Origin: MPNP01 sp965116235
GTDB taxonomy: Bacteria > Pseudomonadota > Alphaproteobacteria > Rhodobacterales > Rhodobacteraceae
Assembly (NCBI GenBank): GCA_965116235.1
Contig: OZ220496.1
Location: 2,170,001 to 2,234,000, forward strand
Direction: 5' to 3'
DNA: 64,000 bases
The translations under genes were made by a program, and so were the position numbers. This document shows, piece after piece, positions 1-8,860 of this stretch. Under the pieces are notes generated by a model. The model did no database searches and was not told where the DNA came from. It saw only the letters and a list, made by a program, of their open reading frames with translations. The first letter of the stretch is position 1; each line of letters starts with the position of its first letter.

Positions 1-1391
1 CGGCTAAAGGCGAGCCTGACGGCTTCCTGTGAGCTGAATACTCGAGCTGGAGCCTCGAGATGGTGAAGTTCAGGACTGACAGCCGAAAGTTTCATGATGC
101 CTTCACCCAAATTGCCTTTCAGATATTTCAGCCCCCCGCTGACCTGAAAGGGCGACTGGGCCGAAGCCAGAATCTTCGTGTTGAGAGAGGACTGCACGCC
201 ATCGTTCCAAACCAGTTCATCTCCCATCAATTGCGGTTCGGTGGTATAACTTGACAATCCCTCACCATTGACCGTCTTGACATCCTCATGAAGCAAGCCG
301 GCATCGAGGAGTTCACCGATCATGTAGCCTAGCCCTCCAGCAGCATGGAAGTGATTGACGTCGGCCAGGCCGTTTGGATACACCCGGGCCATCAAGGGCA
401 CGATCCCGGATACGCGACCGAAATCCTGTGGCGTGAGAATAATGCCCGCCGCCTTCGCCATTGCAACAAGATGAATGACCAGATTGGTTGAACCTCCTGT
501 AGCCATCAAGCCCACCATGCCGTTGACCCAGGCCTTTTCATCGAGAATTTGCCCGACGGGCGTAAATTCGTTGCCAAGGCTGGTCAGACCCAGGACCCGT
601 TTTGTCCCGTGAATGGTCAGAGCCTCTCGAAGTGGGGTTCCGGGGTTCACAAATGATGCCCCCGGGAGATGAAGGCCCATAAACTCCATCAGCATCTGGT
701 TCGAATTTGCCGTTCCGTAAAAGGTGCATGTTCCGGGACCATGATAGGCCTGCATTTCGGATTCAAGCAGTTCCTTGCGGGTGATTTCACCCTTGGCATA
801 CTTTTGACGTGTGATGGATTTTTCTTCATTGGACAACCCTGAAGTCATCGGCCCTGCAGGCAGGAATATGCTGGGCAAATGTCCGAATGATGCGGCGGCC
901 ATGGCCAGACCGGGAACAATTTTGTCACACACGCCCAAATAGGCGACGGCGTCAAACGTGTTGTGGCTGAGGGCAACAGCTGCCGACATGGCAATGACAT
1001 CGCGGGAAAAAAGAGAAAGTTCCATTCCCTGTTGTCCTTGCGTTACCCCATCGCACATGGCGGGCACACCACCCGCGACCTGAGCGGTTGCCCCGACGCT
1101 GCATGCGGCCTGCTTGATCAAGTCTGGAAAGTCATGAAACGGTTGATGAGCCGACAGCATGTCGTTATAAGCCGTTACAATGCCGAGATTGGGTGACTTG
1201 TCGTCAATCAGCAATTTCTTGGCCGCTCCCATGGCGGCGTAGGCATGAGCCTGATTCCCGCACGACAGATGAGCCCGATTCGGTTTTTGTTCCGCCATCC
1301 GGTCCAGGCGATCAAGATATGCACTTCTTGAAGCCTGGCTTCTTTTGGAAATTGACTGGGTAATGCTTTCAAGTTCGGAATGAATATCCAA
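1..1391 (-). CDS. edd: Phosphogluconate dehydratase, 3' end cut by the window
   Basis: This enzyme dehydrates 6-phosphogluconate to KDPG in the Entner-Doudoroff pathway, in the cytoplasm. About 463 residues are visible of a family of about 600, and the C-terminus lies beyond position 1. Family segments are easy to see: SYNDMLSAHQP-like (AYNDMLSAHQPFHD), VAGGVPAMCDGVTQGQ, GVCDKIVPG, the GTCTFYGTANSNQ block and ATGGSTN. They include the conserved cysteines that ligate the Fe-S cluster. No ATG lies near the N-terminus. TTG at 1391 is chosen because a GGAG sits six bases upstream and the peptide then starts LDIHSELESITQSI, matching the family start. An in-frame TTG at 1424 is the alternative. The upstream leader holds the inverted-repeat element at 1487-1613. 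Confidence 0.93.
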   Translation of the reverse strand, partial: MDIHSELESITQSISKRSQASRSAYLDRLDRMAEQKPNRAHLSCGNQAHAYAAMGAAKKLLIDDKSPNLGIVTAYNDMLSAHQPFHDFPDLIKQAACSVGATAQVAGGVPAMCDGVTQGQQGMELSLFSRDVIAMSAAVALSHNTFDAVAYLGVCDKIVPGLAMAAASFGHLPSIFLPAGPMTSGLSNEEKSITRQKYAKGEITRKELLESEMQAYHGPGTCTFYGTANSNQMLMEFMGLHLPGASFVNPGTPLREALTIHGTKRVLGLTSLGNEFTPVGQILDEKAWVNGMVGLMATGGSTNLVIHLVAMAKAAGIILTPQDFGRVSGIVPLMARVYPNGLADVNHFHAAGGLGYMIGELLDAGLLHEDVKTVNGEGLSSYTTEPQLMGDELVWNDGVQSSLNTKILASAQSPFQVSGGLKYLKGNLGEGIMKLSAVSPELHHLEAPARVFSSQEAVRLAFS

Positions 1392-1486
1392 GTGATTCTC
1401 CAGAATCGAATGAATGAAGGCCAAGAACTCTGCTTAATAACAGTCTGGCAATCTTGAAAATAGTGTCACAAAATTATACATGTCGC

Positions 1487-1613
1487 GGGCCTCTGCACAG
1501 AATGATGCTTGTCTTGTTGTCGTAGATGGATCTGGCCAGGCTTTTGGGCCTGGAGTTTCTTCCGTAGGCTCAAGAGTTTTTCTCCTTTCGCTCTTGGGTC
1601 TGTGCAGAGGCCC
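1487..1613 (-). ncRNA. Candidate structured RNA / large inverted repeat between the SDR gene and edd
   Basis: GGGCCTCTGCACAG (1487-1500) and CTGTGCAGAGGCCC (1600-1613) form a perfect 14-bp stem enclosing 99 nt. On the minus strand the enclosed segment has two further hairpins. One is CAAGAG/CTCTTG with a 14-nt loop, and the other is CCAGGC/GCCTGG with a CCAAAA loop, giving a multi-branch fold. A TATAAT hexamer follows at about 1472-1477 on the minus strand, upstream of edd. It could be a cis-regulatory leader of edd, a small RNA, or the remains of a mobile element. I could not match it to a known RNA family, and the strand is assigned only from its position in the edd leader. Confidence 0.4.
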
Positions 1614-1730
1614 TTCAATCATGACGTGAACTTGATTTGTCGGCATTGGGCCGCTGATCTTCATGCGACACGGCATTGCAAATGCTCGATCGGTCTTGTC
1701 TTTGCTGGTGGTACGCTGATGCCGTTCAAT

Positions 1731-2486
1731 TCACGACATGCGAAGCGCACCATCCAGTCGCACATTTTCTCCATTGATATACGGACACTCGATCAGAAAC
1801 TTTACAAGCTGGGCAAACTCCTTGGGATCTCCCAATCGTTTTGGAAAGACAACATTCCGAGCCAGCTTTTTTCTCACCGCCGGGTTGACCTCATCAAGCA
1901 TGGGAGTGTCGAATATGCCCGGACAAACGGCGTTCACGCGAATGCCAAACGTAGCCAAATCACGAGCCAAGGGAAGGGTTGATCCGGCCACGCCAGCTTT
2001 TGAAGAGGCGTAGGCAACTTGCCCTCTTTGTCCATCAGTGGAAGCGATTGAGGCCGTATTGATGATTGTTCCGCGTTCGCCATCATCTTCGGGAGGATTC
2101 CTCATCATTACTTCCGCGACCTTTCTGACCATGTTAAAGACACCATTCAGATTCACATCGATGGTCTTCTTGAAGGTCTGGTAGTCATGGGGACCCTGAG
2201 GGCCACAAGTCAGACCCGCGGTTGCGATGCCGGCACAGTTGACCAGAATGCTTGGGCCGTTGTCATTTAACTGGACTTGATCCAAGGCGGCCGTGACTTC
2301 ACTTTCGGAAGTGACGTCAAGAGCCAGAAACTCTGCGCCCAATTCGGCGGCTACCGCTTGACCCTGCGAACTTGAAAGATCGCATGAATAAGTCCGGGCA
2401 TTGCTGGCAACCAGAGTTTTCACCACGGCCCGTCCGAGGCCAGAGGCTCCACCCGTTACAAGGGCAACTTTTCCGCTGATTTGCAT
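1731..2486 (-). CDS. Short-chain dehydrogenase/reductase, 3-hydroxyacyl-CoA dehydrogenase type
   Basis: This is a cytoplasmic NAD(P)-dependent oxidoreductase of 251 residues, the usual SDR length. The cofactor motif TGGASGLG is at residues 11-18, NCAG at 83-86, the catalytic Ser at about 146, and the YASSK pair Y159/K163. The sequence around the active site and the C-terminal PYINGENVRLDGALRMS resemble the HSD10 / 2-methyl-3-hydroxybutyryl-CoA dehydrogenase subgroup, which oxidises 3-hydroxyacyl-CoAs. The substrate itself is inferred. The gene starts 17 bp downstream of the PLP decarboxylase and is probably cotranscribed with it. Confidence 0.85.
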   Translation of the reverse strand: MQISGKVALVTGGASGLGRAVVKTLVASNARTYSCDLSSSQGQAVAAELGAEFLALDVTSESEVTAALDQVQLNDNGPSILVNCAGIATAGLTCGPQGPHDYQTFKKTIDVNLNGVFNMVRKVAEVMMRNPPEDDGERGTIINTASIASTDGQRGQVAYASSKAGVAGSTLPLARDLATFGIRVNAVCPGIFDTPMLDEVNPAVRKKLARNVVFPKRLGDPKEFAQLVKFLIECPYINGENVRLDGALRMS

Positions 2487-2503
2487 GGCTTGCCGTACTG
2501 TCT

Positions 2504-3937
2504 CTACAGGTCTTTCTGAGTGCAGAGGCCAGGCTTGATCTTCGATGCCATTTCCTTCGCCACTTCATAAACCATCATGACATCCTCTCTTCTTGTCAGA
2601 TAACTTCCGGCTGTAACTCGAATGGTTTCATTGCCATCGATCAGGGTATGCGTAAGGTACACTCGGCCGTCATCATTCATCAGTTGGCATAATGTGCTTG
2701 TGGCCTGATTAGCATCAAGATCATCCGGCACGAACCGGAAACCGAACAGGGCCAACGGTGAACTTGTGTACACCTCAAAATCAGCATCGTCGGCAAACTT
2801 TCTCTCCAGTTCCTTGATCCAGTTGACATGATTGCGCACGAGGGTGCGCAGTCCGTTCAGACCATAGGCTCGCATCGTGAACCAAATCTTGAGGGCTCTG
2901 AAGCGTCGCCCCAAACCTATGGTGAGTTCACTGAGATTGGATATGTGTTCGGTTCCGACAGTTCTCAGATAATCGGGTCTGAGACCCACCGTTTTGGCCT
3001 GTTCCTCGGGATTGGCCAACAACTGCACGGAACAGTCCATTTGCATGCCCAGCCATTTTTGCGGATTGATGACGATCGAGTCCGCCTGTTCGATTCCCGC
3101 CCACAAATGTCGGTATTCCGGACAAATCATTGCAGAACCGGCCCAAGCCGCGTCCACGTGAACGTAAAGATTGAATTCTTTTGCCACCTCCATGGCGGAG
3201 GCAAAACTGTCAATGGCTCCCGTTGCGGTTCCCCCGCAGCACAAAATTAGGCCAACGGGTCTTGCTCCACTTTCGATGTCGGCAACGATCATGTCGCGCA
3301 GACTTTGGGCGTCAATTGAGCGATCGGGCAACAACTTCGGAGCCACAAGATTGTCAGTACCGATACCCGACACCCTGATGGCCTTCTCAATTGAAGAATG
3401 ATTTTCCAGCGAAGCATAAATTCTTAGCCGTGATGACTGATCGATGCCTCTGGTCAGACCCTCCCAATCCAGTCCTCGTTCCCGCATCGTCAGCACTGCA
3501 CACAAGGTGCTCGTTGTTGCCGTATCCTGAATGAGTCCCTTGAATCGATCCGGGAGCCCGACCGCCTGTCGAAACCATTGAATCATCCGTTCTTCGATTT
3601 CTGTAACCGAAGGGGACGTTTGCCAAAGCATCCCGTTGGCGGCTATCGTGTTGAGCAGTTGTTCGGCAAAGATGGATGCCGGAGCCGCGTTCGCGTTGAA
3701 ATAGGCAAAAAACCTGGGATGTTGCCAATGGGTCAATCCGTCCGGCACCAGAGCCGTGAAGTCATTGAATATGACATCCATATCTTCTGGATTCTCCGGC
3801 GGGCTTTCCGGCAGTCTGGCCATTATTTCGCCAGGCTTGACTTGGGCTCGTACCGGTTTCTCATTCAAGCCAGAAAAATACTCTTTAGCCCAATTCCCAG
3901 CCCGTTGTGACCAGTATTCCAGATCTTCATATTTCAT
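2504..3937 (-). CDS. Group II PLP-dependent (aromatic-L-amino-acid type) decarboxylase
   Basis: The protein has 477 residues, the normal length for the DDC/TDC family. It removes the alpha-carboxyl group of an aromatic or related amino acid with PLP in the cytoplasm. Visible landmarks are the N-terminal HWQHPRFFAYF block, the substrate/cofactor region LIQDTATTSTL, the PLP-stacking HVDAAWAGSA segment, and the Schiff-base lysine in SIVINPQKWLG. The presence of W (NPQKW) rather than HK is seen in many bacterial homologues. An AGGAG lies upstream of the ATG. It heads a two-gene unit with the SDR dehydrogenase. Substrate specificity (Trp, Tyr, DOPA or other) cannot be read from the sequence. Confidence 0.85.
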   Translation of the reverse strand: MKYEDLEYWSQRAGNWAKEYFSGLNEKPVRAQVKPGEIMARLPESPPENPEDMDVIFNDFTALVPDGLTHWQHPRFFAYFNANAAPASIFAEQLLNTIAANGMLWQTSPSVTEIEERMIQWFRQAVGLPDRFKGLIQDTATTSTLCAVLTMRERGLDWEGLTRGIDQSSRLRIYASLENHSSIEKAIRVSGIGTDNLVAPKLLPDRSIDAQSLRDMIVADIESGARPVGLILCCGGTATGAIDSFASAMEVAKEFNLYVHVDAAWAGSAMICPEYRHLWAGIEQADSIVINPQKWLGMQMDCSVQLLANPEEQAKTVGLRPDYLRTVGTEHISNLSELTIGLGRRFRALKIWFTMRAYGLNGLRTLVRNHVNWIKELERKFADDADFEVYTSSPLALFGFRFVPDDLDANQATSTLCQLMNDDGRVYLTHTLIDGNETIRVTAGSYLTRREDVMMVYEVAKEMASKIKPGLCTQKDL

Positions 3938-4199
3938 GGCAAACCCTACTCCTACGCCTCAAGTGAACACTTACTCCAATTTAAACCGCCTTGGTGAAAC
4001 TTTGGTCAAAAAAACCTTTTTTACCAATACAGCTTTTGTTCAGTCCCTCTGAAAACATCTCACCGGCATTAGATGATACGATAACGGCGGGTTTGACAAT
4101 CCGAAAATACCCGGCAATCCGAACTTGGTGAATCCAAATCTTGTATACGGAACATGGCAAATCTGAGTGAAGAATCGTTTGCCCTCCGGGGGTTCTTTA
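3938..4199. other. Gene-free spacer with an A/T-rich hairpin
   Basis: No gene is visible. A palindrome at 4002-4027 pairs TTGGT and AAAAAA with TTTTTT and ACCAA around a three-base loop, with one bulged C. It could act as a terminator or fold as an upstream element of the decarboxylase gene. Position 4252, just beyond, is the left edge of the 439-bp repeat. Confidence 0.4.
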
Positions 4200-4532
4200 T
4201 TACCAATCCTGTTGGTGTTTTGTTGGGGTCATGTGCATAAACATGCAATCCAATACGGCTTCCAGCGACTGGAGTGCGGCATTGGCCTCATCACCTCGAG
4301 GAAGTTTTTCGAGCATTACGGTAGGTGCTCCCATCATCGCGACTGGCACGATCAGCGCGTCATCATCAAGTGTCTCGACATCCACGACCCGTACCGGCCC
4401 ATGAGCGTCAATCGCCTGTTCGGCCATCAGCCGTCCGATGTAGGGATCCCCGCCTCCGCCGGTTCCCAGGAAGGCTCCGCCCAAGGCCACATCAGCCATG
4501 TCGGCCCGGGTGATGGTTCGGACCGTGTCCAT
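4200..4532 (-). pseudogene. Truncated DUF917 (S-methyl-thiohydantoin desulfurase-type) gene, 5' fragment
   Basis: The first about 93 codons are nearly identical to the intact DUF917 gene at 12596-13693, including the FLGTGGGGDP glycine-rich motif. The frame then leaves homology at 4252 and ends after an unrelated tail (MFMHMTPTKHQQDW). The ATG shares one base with the TGA of the upstream DUF917 gene (TGATG), exactly as in the intact copy. It is therefore a broken 3'-truncated duplicate of about 110 residues instead of 366 and is unlikely to fold as the full enzyme. Confidence 0.85.
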
Positions 4533-4690
4533 CAAGCCACTTTCATTGGGGCGAATGTGATGTCGGAGTAGCCAAAGGCGGCCGGCCCCACGACCTTGAG
4601 CGCTTTGGGTGTGCGCATGAGCGCATGAGCAGGCAGTCCCAGAACGGCAATCCGTTGACCATAACGCAACATCTCGGTGGTGATCGGCAG
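4252..4690. repeat. Left 439-bp direct repeat of the DUF917/hydantoinase cluster
   Basis: Positions 4252-4690 match 13413-13851 in the same orientation with no gaps (constant offset 9161). By my count there are 8 mismatches, about 98% identity. The repeat contains the last about 53 codons of one DUF917 gene and the first about 93 codons of the other. Sequence on both outer sides diverges abruptly. It joins an intact upstream DUF917 gene to an amputated downstream one. Confidence 0.95.
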
Positions 4691-5623
4691 TCCAGTGTCG
4701 CTGTCGAGAACCACAATCAAATCAGGAGTGCATACCTCGACTGCATCGTTGCGATAAAACACTAGGAACTCGTTTTGCAAGTCGATTCGACCAATATCGC
4801 TAGCAAAGGTACCAAAGCCTTCCAATGACAGATGACCGACAGCAAAGCCACCTCTCAGGTGGCGTTCCAGATCAACAATCTTGGCCGTCATAAGAAGTCG
4901 TCCATGTTCTTGATCGATAACGGTCTGTACCGGATCAGCGTTTGTGGCATGAGCTTCCAGCACTGCGCGGCCAAGATTGCGTGCTCGTGTTATCGTATTC
5001 GGAACAGCAGCGCGTTTCACAAATTTCCCTCGCATCGGCTGCGTTGCAAGCCCCGCCGCTGCACCCATGGCGACGACAACCTGGCGTGCGATGCGTTCCA
5101 GCCAGACATCATTTGGCGTATCACGGATCACGACGATGTTGCCCTTTTCGTCAGCCATTGCGCCCGGGGCCACGCGATGTCCATAGATTGACCAGGTGCA
5201 CATTTGCATTTCCGGAAAGGCGCGCCCCATCCCGTCCCCATCCACCACTGGCAGTCTGGCTTGGGCAGCGGTCAGCATTGGCTCCATTGAATTGGCTCCA
5301 CCGATCTCGGCTGAAATCAGCGCGTCCACCTTGACGCCCAGCTCCTTTTCAATGGCATACAAAGCACGGAGACACTCTTTGCCCTCTTCGATCTTTTCTA
5401 CCCCAACAACAGGAGCTCCTATCCCGCCGAGCGAGACCACAAGTGAGTCATCTGGCAGTTCAGCCAAGGGAATAACCGGGATATGACCGCCTCTTTTCAA
5501 CTCTTCCCGACAGCGGAGCTTGCCGATATAGGGGTTGCCACCACCCCCCGTACCTAAGATGGCCGCCCCAATTTCGATGGCATCAAGATCGGCGTCTGTT
5601 ACTTCACGCAAGACTTCAATCAT
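4532..5623 (-). CDS. DUF917 / S-methyl-thiohydantoin desulfurase-family protein A
   Basis: This 363-residue DUF917 protein has the family's N-terminal AAILGTGGGGNPYIGKL motif and the central VDGDGMGRAFPEMQM block. The family name comes from a desulfurase acting on S-methyl-thiohydantoins, but most members are uncharacterised. It overlaps the hydantoinase gene by 8 bp (5616-5623). Its stop overlaps the start of the truncated second DUF917 gene. Its 3' 159 bp lie in the left direct repeat. Together with the neighbouring hydantoinase and importer it suggests handling of an imported hydantoin-like or thiohydantoin-like ring compound. That is inference from context. Confidence 0.85.
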   Translation of the reverse strand: MIEVLREVTDADLDAIEIGAAILGTGGGGNPYIGKLRCREELKRGGHIPVIPLAELPDDSLVVSLGGIGAPVVGVEKIEEGKECLRALYAIEKELGVKVDALISAEIGGANSMEPMLTAAQARLPVVDGDGMGRAFPEMQMCTWSIYGHRVAPGAMADEKGNIVVIRDTPNDVWLERIARQVVVAMGAAAGLATQPMRGKFVKRAAVPNTITRARNLGRAVLEAHATNADPVQTVIDQEHGRLLMTAKIVDLERHLRGGFAVGHLSLEGFGTFASDIGRIDLQNEFLVFYRNDAVEVCTPDLIVVLDSDTGLPITTEMLRYGQRIAVLGLPAHALMRTPKALKVVGPAAFGYSDITFAPMKVA

Positions 5624-7160
5624 TCATATCCCCCACAACTTTCAAGCGAATACGAGTGGCATTGCCGGGAAGGTAAGCAAGCGGTACGTCCTCTTGATCC
5701 AGAAGTTCAATGGATTCGGGTTTGGCACCCGCCGCTATGGCCTTGTCGGTGGCTTCTTTTCGGGCGGTCTCTAACGCCTCTTCGCGGTTCATTCCTTCGA
5801 GGGAGAATATTCGATCGACCTCACCCGAAATCTGGCCAATTGCCGCACCGACTGCGTTGGCGACCGAGAAATGCTCGGGTCGGATCACCGACAAGTCCCC
5901 GATTTTTTCAGGCACAAGAATCGATCCCCCACCGACCGCCAAAACCGGTATCAGATCGGGCGAGACGCGCATTCTCTCAACCGCGTTGACCAACATCTCA
6001 TCGGTACGGGCTTTCACGGCAGAGAGGTACGCCGCCTTCAAGCCTCTGAGGGCTTCTACATTCCCGAAATTTGCAAGGCCTAACCCGACCGCTACATCTG
6101 ACGTGGTCAGCGTCGTGCCTCCAAAAATCATCGCCTTATCTGTCAGTCGGTATCCTACCGATTGAGGACCGACTGTGAGCGCATCGCCTTCACCTGTTAC
6201 GATTGTTCCGCCGCCTAGACCAATGGCAAAAACATCGGGCATTCGGAAGTTCGTGCGTACGCCACCCACATCGACCGTTGTGGTCGCCGGTCGTGGGAAG
6301 CCTTTGACCAAAGCGCCTACATCGGTGGTGGTACCACCTACATCGACAACGACGGCATCAGCCTTGCCGGACAGAAACGCGGCTCCGCGCATTGAGTTCG
6401 TAGGTCCGGAGGCAAAGGTCAGTACCGGATAGGATTGAACAAACCCGTGGCTCATGAGGGTGCCGTCGTTCTGTGTGATGTAGTAAGGACAGTTCATTCC
6501 CACCTTTTTTAGCGCTTGACCAAAGGCCGTAACCGTTTGCTCGGAAAGTGCGCGGAGCGAAGCGTTCATAATGGCGGCATTCTCGCGTTCGAGGATCCCC
6601 AGGCGTCCGATCTCGCTCGACAAGGTAAAGCTTGCCTCTGGCAAGCGTTCGGTCAGACGCTCTACCGCCTTGCGTTCCATCGCATCGCTGACCGGCGAAA
6701 AGACCGACGTGACAGCCACACTGTTGATTCCGGCCTCGCCGATCTCTGCGGCGATACGGTCCAGTTCGGTCAAATCAAGATCAGAAATATTGCGTCCATC
6801 GAATTCATTGCCGCCCTTGGCCATCCAAAAGTGACCACCAACAGCCTCTTTCATGTCCTCGGGCCAATCCACCATTGGTGGCAGGCACTGGGCGGCAGGT
6901 AGGCAGAGCCGCAAGGCGGCTGTGCGGGCTAGATGTCGTCGCTCAACCACTGCGTTGGTGAAATGGGTTGTGCCGATCATGACGGCCTTGACTCCGTCGG
7001 AGGTTACATCAGCATCGGCCATCGCGCGGGTCACCGCATCGACGACGCCGCTCATCACATCCTGAGTCGTTGGCGACTTCACGCCGGACAGAATCTTTCC
7101 GCCGTGCATGACGACAGCATCGGTATTCGTCCCACCAACATCCACACCAATACGAAACAT
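5616..7160 (-). CDS. Hydantoinase/oxoprolinase A-type subunit (HyuA family)
   Basis: This cytoplasmic protein of 514 residues is of the hydantoinase A / oxoprolinase superfamily with an actin-like ATPase fold. It hydrolyses a cyclic amide bond, usually with ATP. The N-terminal phosphate-binding segment FRIGVDVGGTNTDAVV and the second VVVDVGGTTTDVGAL at about residues 260-275 are clear. Members of this short class (about 500-700 residues) often work with a partner subunit. Here the only candidate partners are the DUF917 proteins. The gene abuts the ABC ATPase (shared boundary at 7160) and overlaps DUF917 A, so the genes are translationally coupled. Confidence 0.87.
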   Translation of the reverse strand: MFRIGVDVGGTNTDAVVMHGGKILSGVKSPTTQDVMSGVVDAVTRAMADADVTSDGVKAVMIGTTHFTNAVVERRHLARTAALRLCLPAAQCLPPMVDWPEDMKEAVGGHFWMAKGGNEFDGRNISDLDLTELDRIAAEIGEAGINSVAVTSVFSPVSDAMERKAVERLTERLPEASFTLSSEIGRLGILERENAAIMNASLRALSEQTVTAFGQALKKVGMNCPYYITQNDGTLMSHGFVQSYPVLTFASGPTNSMRGAAFLSGKADAVVVDVGGTTTDVGALVKGFPRPATTTVDVGGVRTNFRMPDVFAIGLGGGTIVTGEGDALTVGPQSVGYRLTDKAMIFGGTTLTTSDVAVGLGLANFGNVEALRGLKAAYLSAVKARTDEMLVNAVERMRVSPDLIPVLAVGGGSILVPEKIGDLSVIRPEHFSVANAVGAAIGQISGEVDRIFSLEGMNREEALETARKEATDKAIAAGAKPESIELLDQEDVPLAYLPGNATRIRLKVVGDMND

Positions 7161-8860
7161 TATCGATCCTCCAATTCGGTCGAGGTGGCCAGAACTCTGG
7201 CCCGCTCTTCTTTTGTGACTTTGGGTTTTTGAGCCTCTTCCTCGGGCGAGATTACCGGGATCGCCGACAAAAGGGCACGCGTATAAGGATGCCGGGGGGC
7301 ATTAAAAACATCAGACACAGGACCGGTTTCGACTACTTGGCCCCGCAGCATGATGGCCACGCGATTGCAGAAGTTTCGCATCAGGCTCAGATCATGGCTG
7401 ATAAAGATATAGGTCAGGTCGAACTCTTCCCTCAGCCGGTTCAAAAGATCGATCACAGTTGATTGCACCAGTACGTCCAAAGCCGAGGTCGGCTCGTCCA
7501 AAACCAGAATGCGTGGATTGACCGAAAGTGCGCGGGCAATGGCTACACGTTGCTTTTGCCCGCCTGACAACTCGTGCGGATACATCGACGCATAGAACTG
7601 AGGCAGATCCACCAGATCCAACAATTCTGGCACACGTCGTGCAATTTCTGCACTGCTTTGACCGATGAACTTCAGTGGCACAGCCAATTGATCTGCCACC
7701 GTGCGGCGAGGATTCAAGGATGATCCGGGATTCTGGTAGACGATCTGGATTAGTTTTCGGAAGGCCTTTGTTCCCGCCAGCTCAGACACTGGGTGGTCGT
7801 CGATCTGGATTGATCCGGCACTAGTCGGCGTCAAACCAAGAATCATCTTCGCAAGCGTCGTTTTGCCTGACCCGCTTTCACCCGCGATGCCGAAGATATC
7901 TCCGTGCTTGACACTCAGTTTCACGTCCTGAACCGCACGAAAGTGCCCAGTTACGCGATTGAGCCATCCGCTGCGAGTCTGGAACTCTTTCGAGACATTC
8001 TCAACGTGCAAGGTTTCACAGCCACCGTCATTCGTTACTGTCTTGACCTTGTCGCCATAAAGCGGGGGAACGGCGGCCATCAATTTTTGGGTATAAGCAT
8101 GTTTCGGTGCATCAAAGATCTCGTCCCGCGTTCCAGTTTCGACGATATGTCCACGCTCCATCACATAGACTCGGTCGGCCATCTCACGTACCACGCCCAG
8201 ATTGTGCGTTATCAAAAGAAGCGACAGACCTTCTTTGGCCACGAGTTGATTAAGGAGCGCGAGAATTTCGTCCTGTGTAGTCACATCCAAAGCGGTGCCC
8301 GGCTCATCGGCGATCAACAAACGTGGCTTGTTCAACAACGCCATGCCGATCAGCACGCGTTGGCGCATGCCCCCTGAGAGCATTATTGGATAGCTCTCAA
8401 GCACCCGTGTGCTGTCCTTCAGTTGTACCTTGTGCAGGGTGTCAAGCAGATGCACCCGTCGTGCAGCCTTGCTACGACTTTGGCCCTGACGGAGATCGGC
8501 ATAGCGCACGATATCGTCCATCTGCCGCCCGATGGTCAGCACCGGGTTGAACGACAGCATCGGGTCCTGCAGCACGATTGAAATGCCTGTTCCCTTCAAC
8601 TGGTTTCGTTCCGCAGGGCTGAGATCCAGAAGTGACTGGTCGGCGTAGTAGATGCTGCCTTGTTCCACGTGTCCCGGTGGCATCTGCAGGGTGCCAATAA
8701 TGGTGCGCATGGTTACCGTCTTGCCCGAGCCTGACTGACCGATAAGTGACACGCGTTCGCCTTCGTTCACATGCATGGTGACTTTGTGAAGGACGCGCCT
8801 GTGTTGATCATAGTTATGAAACCCGACACATAGGTCTTGGATATCCAGAAGGCGGTTCAC
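7160..8860 (-). CDS. Fused dipeptide/opine-type ABC transporter ATPase (two nucleotide-binding domains)
   Basis: This 566-residue protein carries two complete ABC domains, a DppD-like half followed by a DppF-like half. It energises uptake through the permeases encoded just upstream. Domain 1 has GQSGSGKT, LSGGMRQR and a Walker B ending LLIADEPGTALD. Domain 2 has GESGSGKT, LSGGQKQR and LVLDEPTSALD. Each is followed by the oligopeptide-transporter C-terminal extension. GTG at 8860 is chosen: it overlaps the permease stop as GTGA, and translation from it gives MNRLLDIQDL, the normal ABC start. The frame is open as far as 9241, but that stretch lies inside the permease gene. Confidence 0.9.
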   Translation of the reverse strand: MNRLLDIQDLCVGFHNYDQHRRVLHKVTMHVNEGERVSLIGQSGSGKTVTMRTIIGTLQMPPGHVEQGSIYYADQSLLDLSPAERNQLKGTGISIVLQDPMLSFNPVLTIGRQMDDIVRYADLRQGQSRSKAARRVHLLDTLHKVQLKDSTRVLESYPIMLSGGMRQRVLIGMALLNKPRLLIADEPGTALDVTTQDEILALLNQLVAKEGLSLLLITHNLGVVREMADRVYVMERGHIVETGTRDEIFDAPKHAYTQKLMAAVPPLYGDKVKTVTNDGGCETLHVENVSKEFQTRSGWLNRVTGHFRAVQDVKLSVKHGDIFGIAGESGSGKTTLAKMILGLTPTSAGSIQIDDHPVSELAGTKAFRKLIQIVYQNPGSSLNPRRTVADQLAVPLKFIGQSSAEIARRVPELLDLVDLPQFYASMYPHELSGGQKQRVAIARALSVNPRILVLDEPTSALDVLVQSTVIDLLNRLREEFDLTYIFISHDLSLMRNFCNRVAIMLRGQVVETGPVSDVFNAPRHPYTRALLSAIPVISPEEEAQKPKVTKEERARVLATSTELEDR

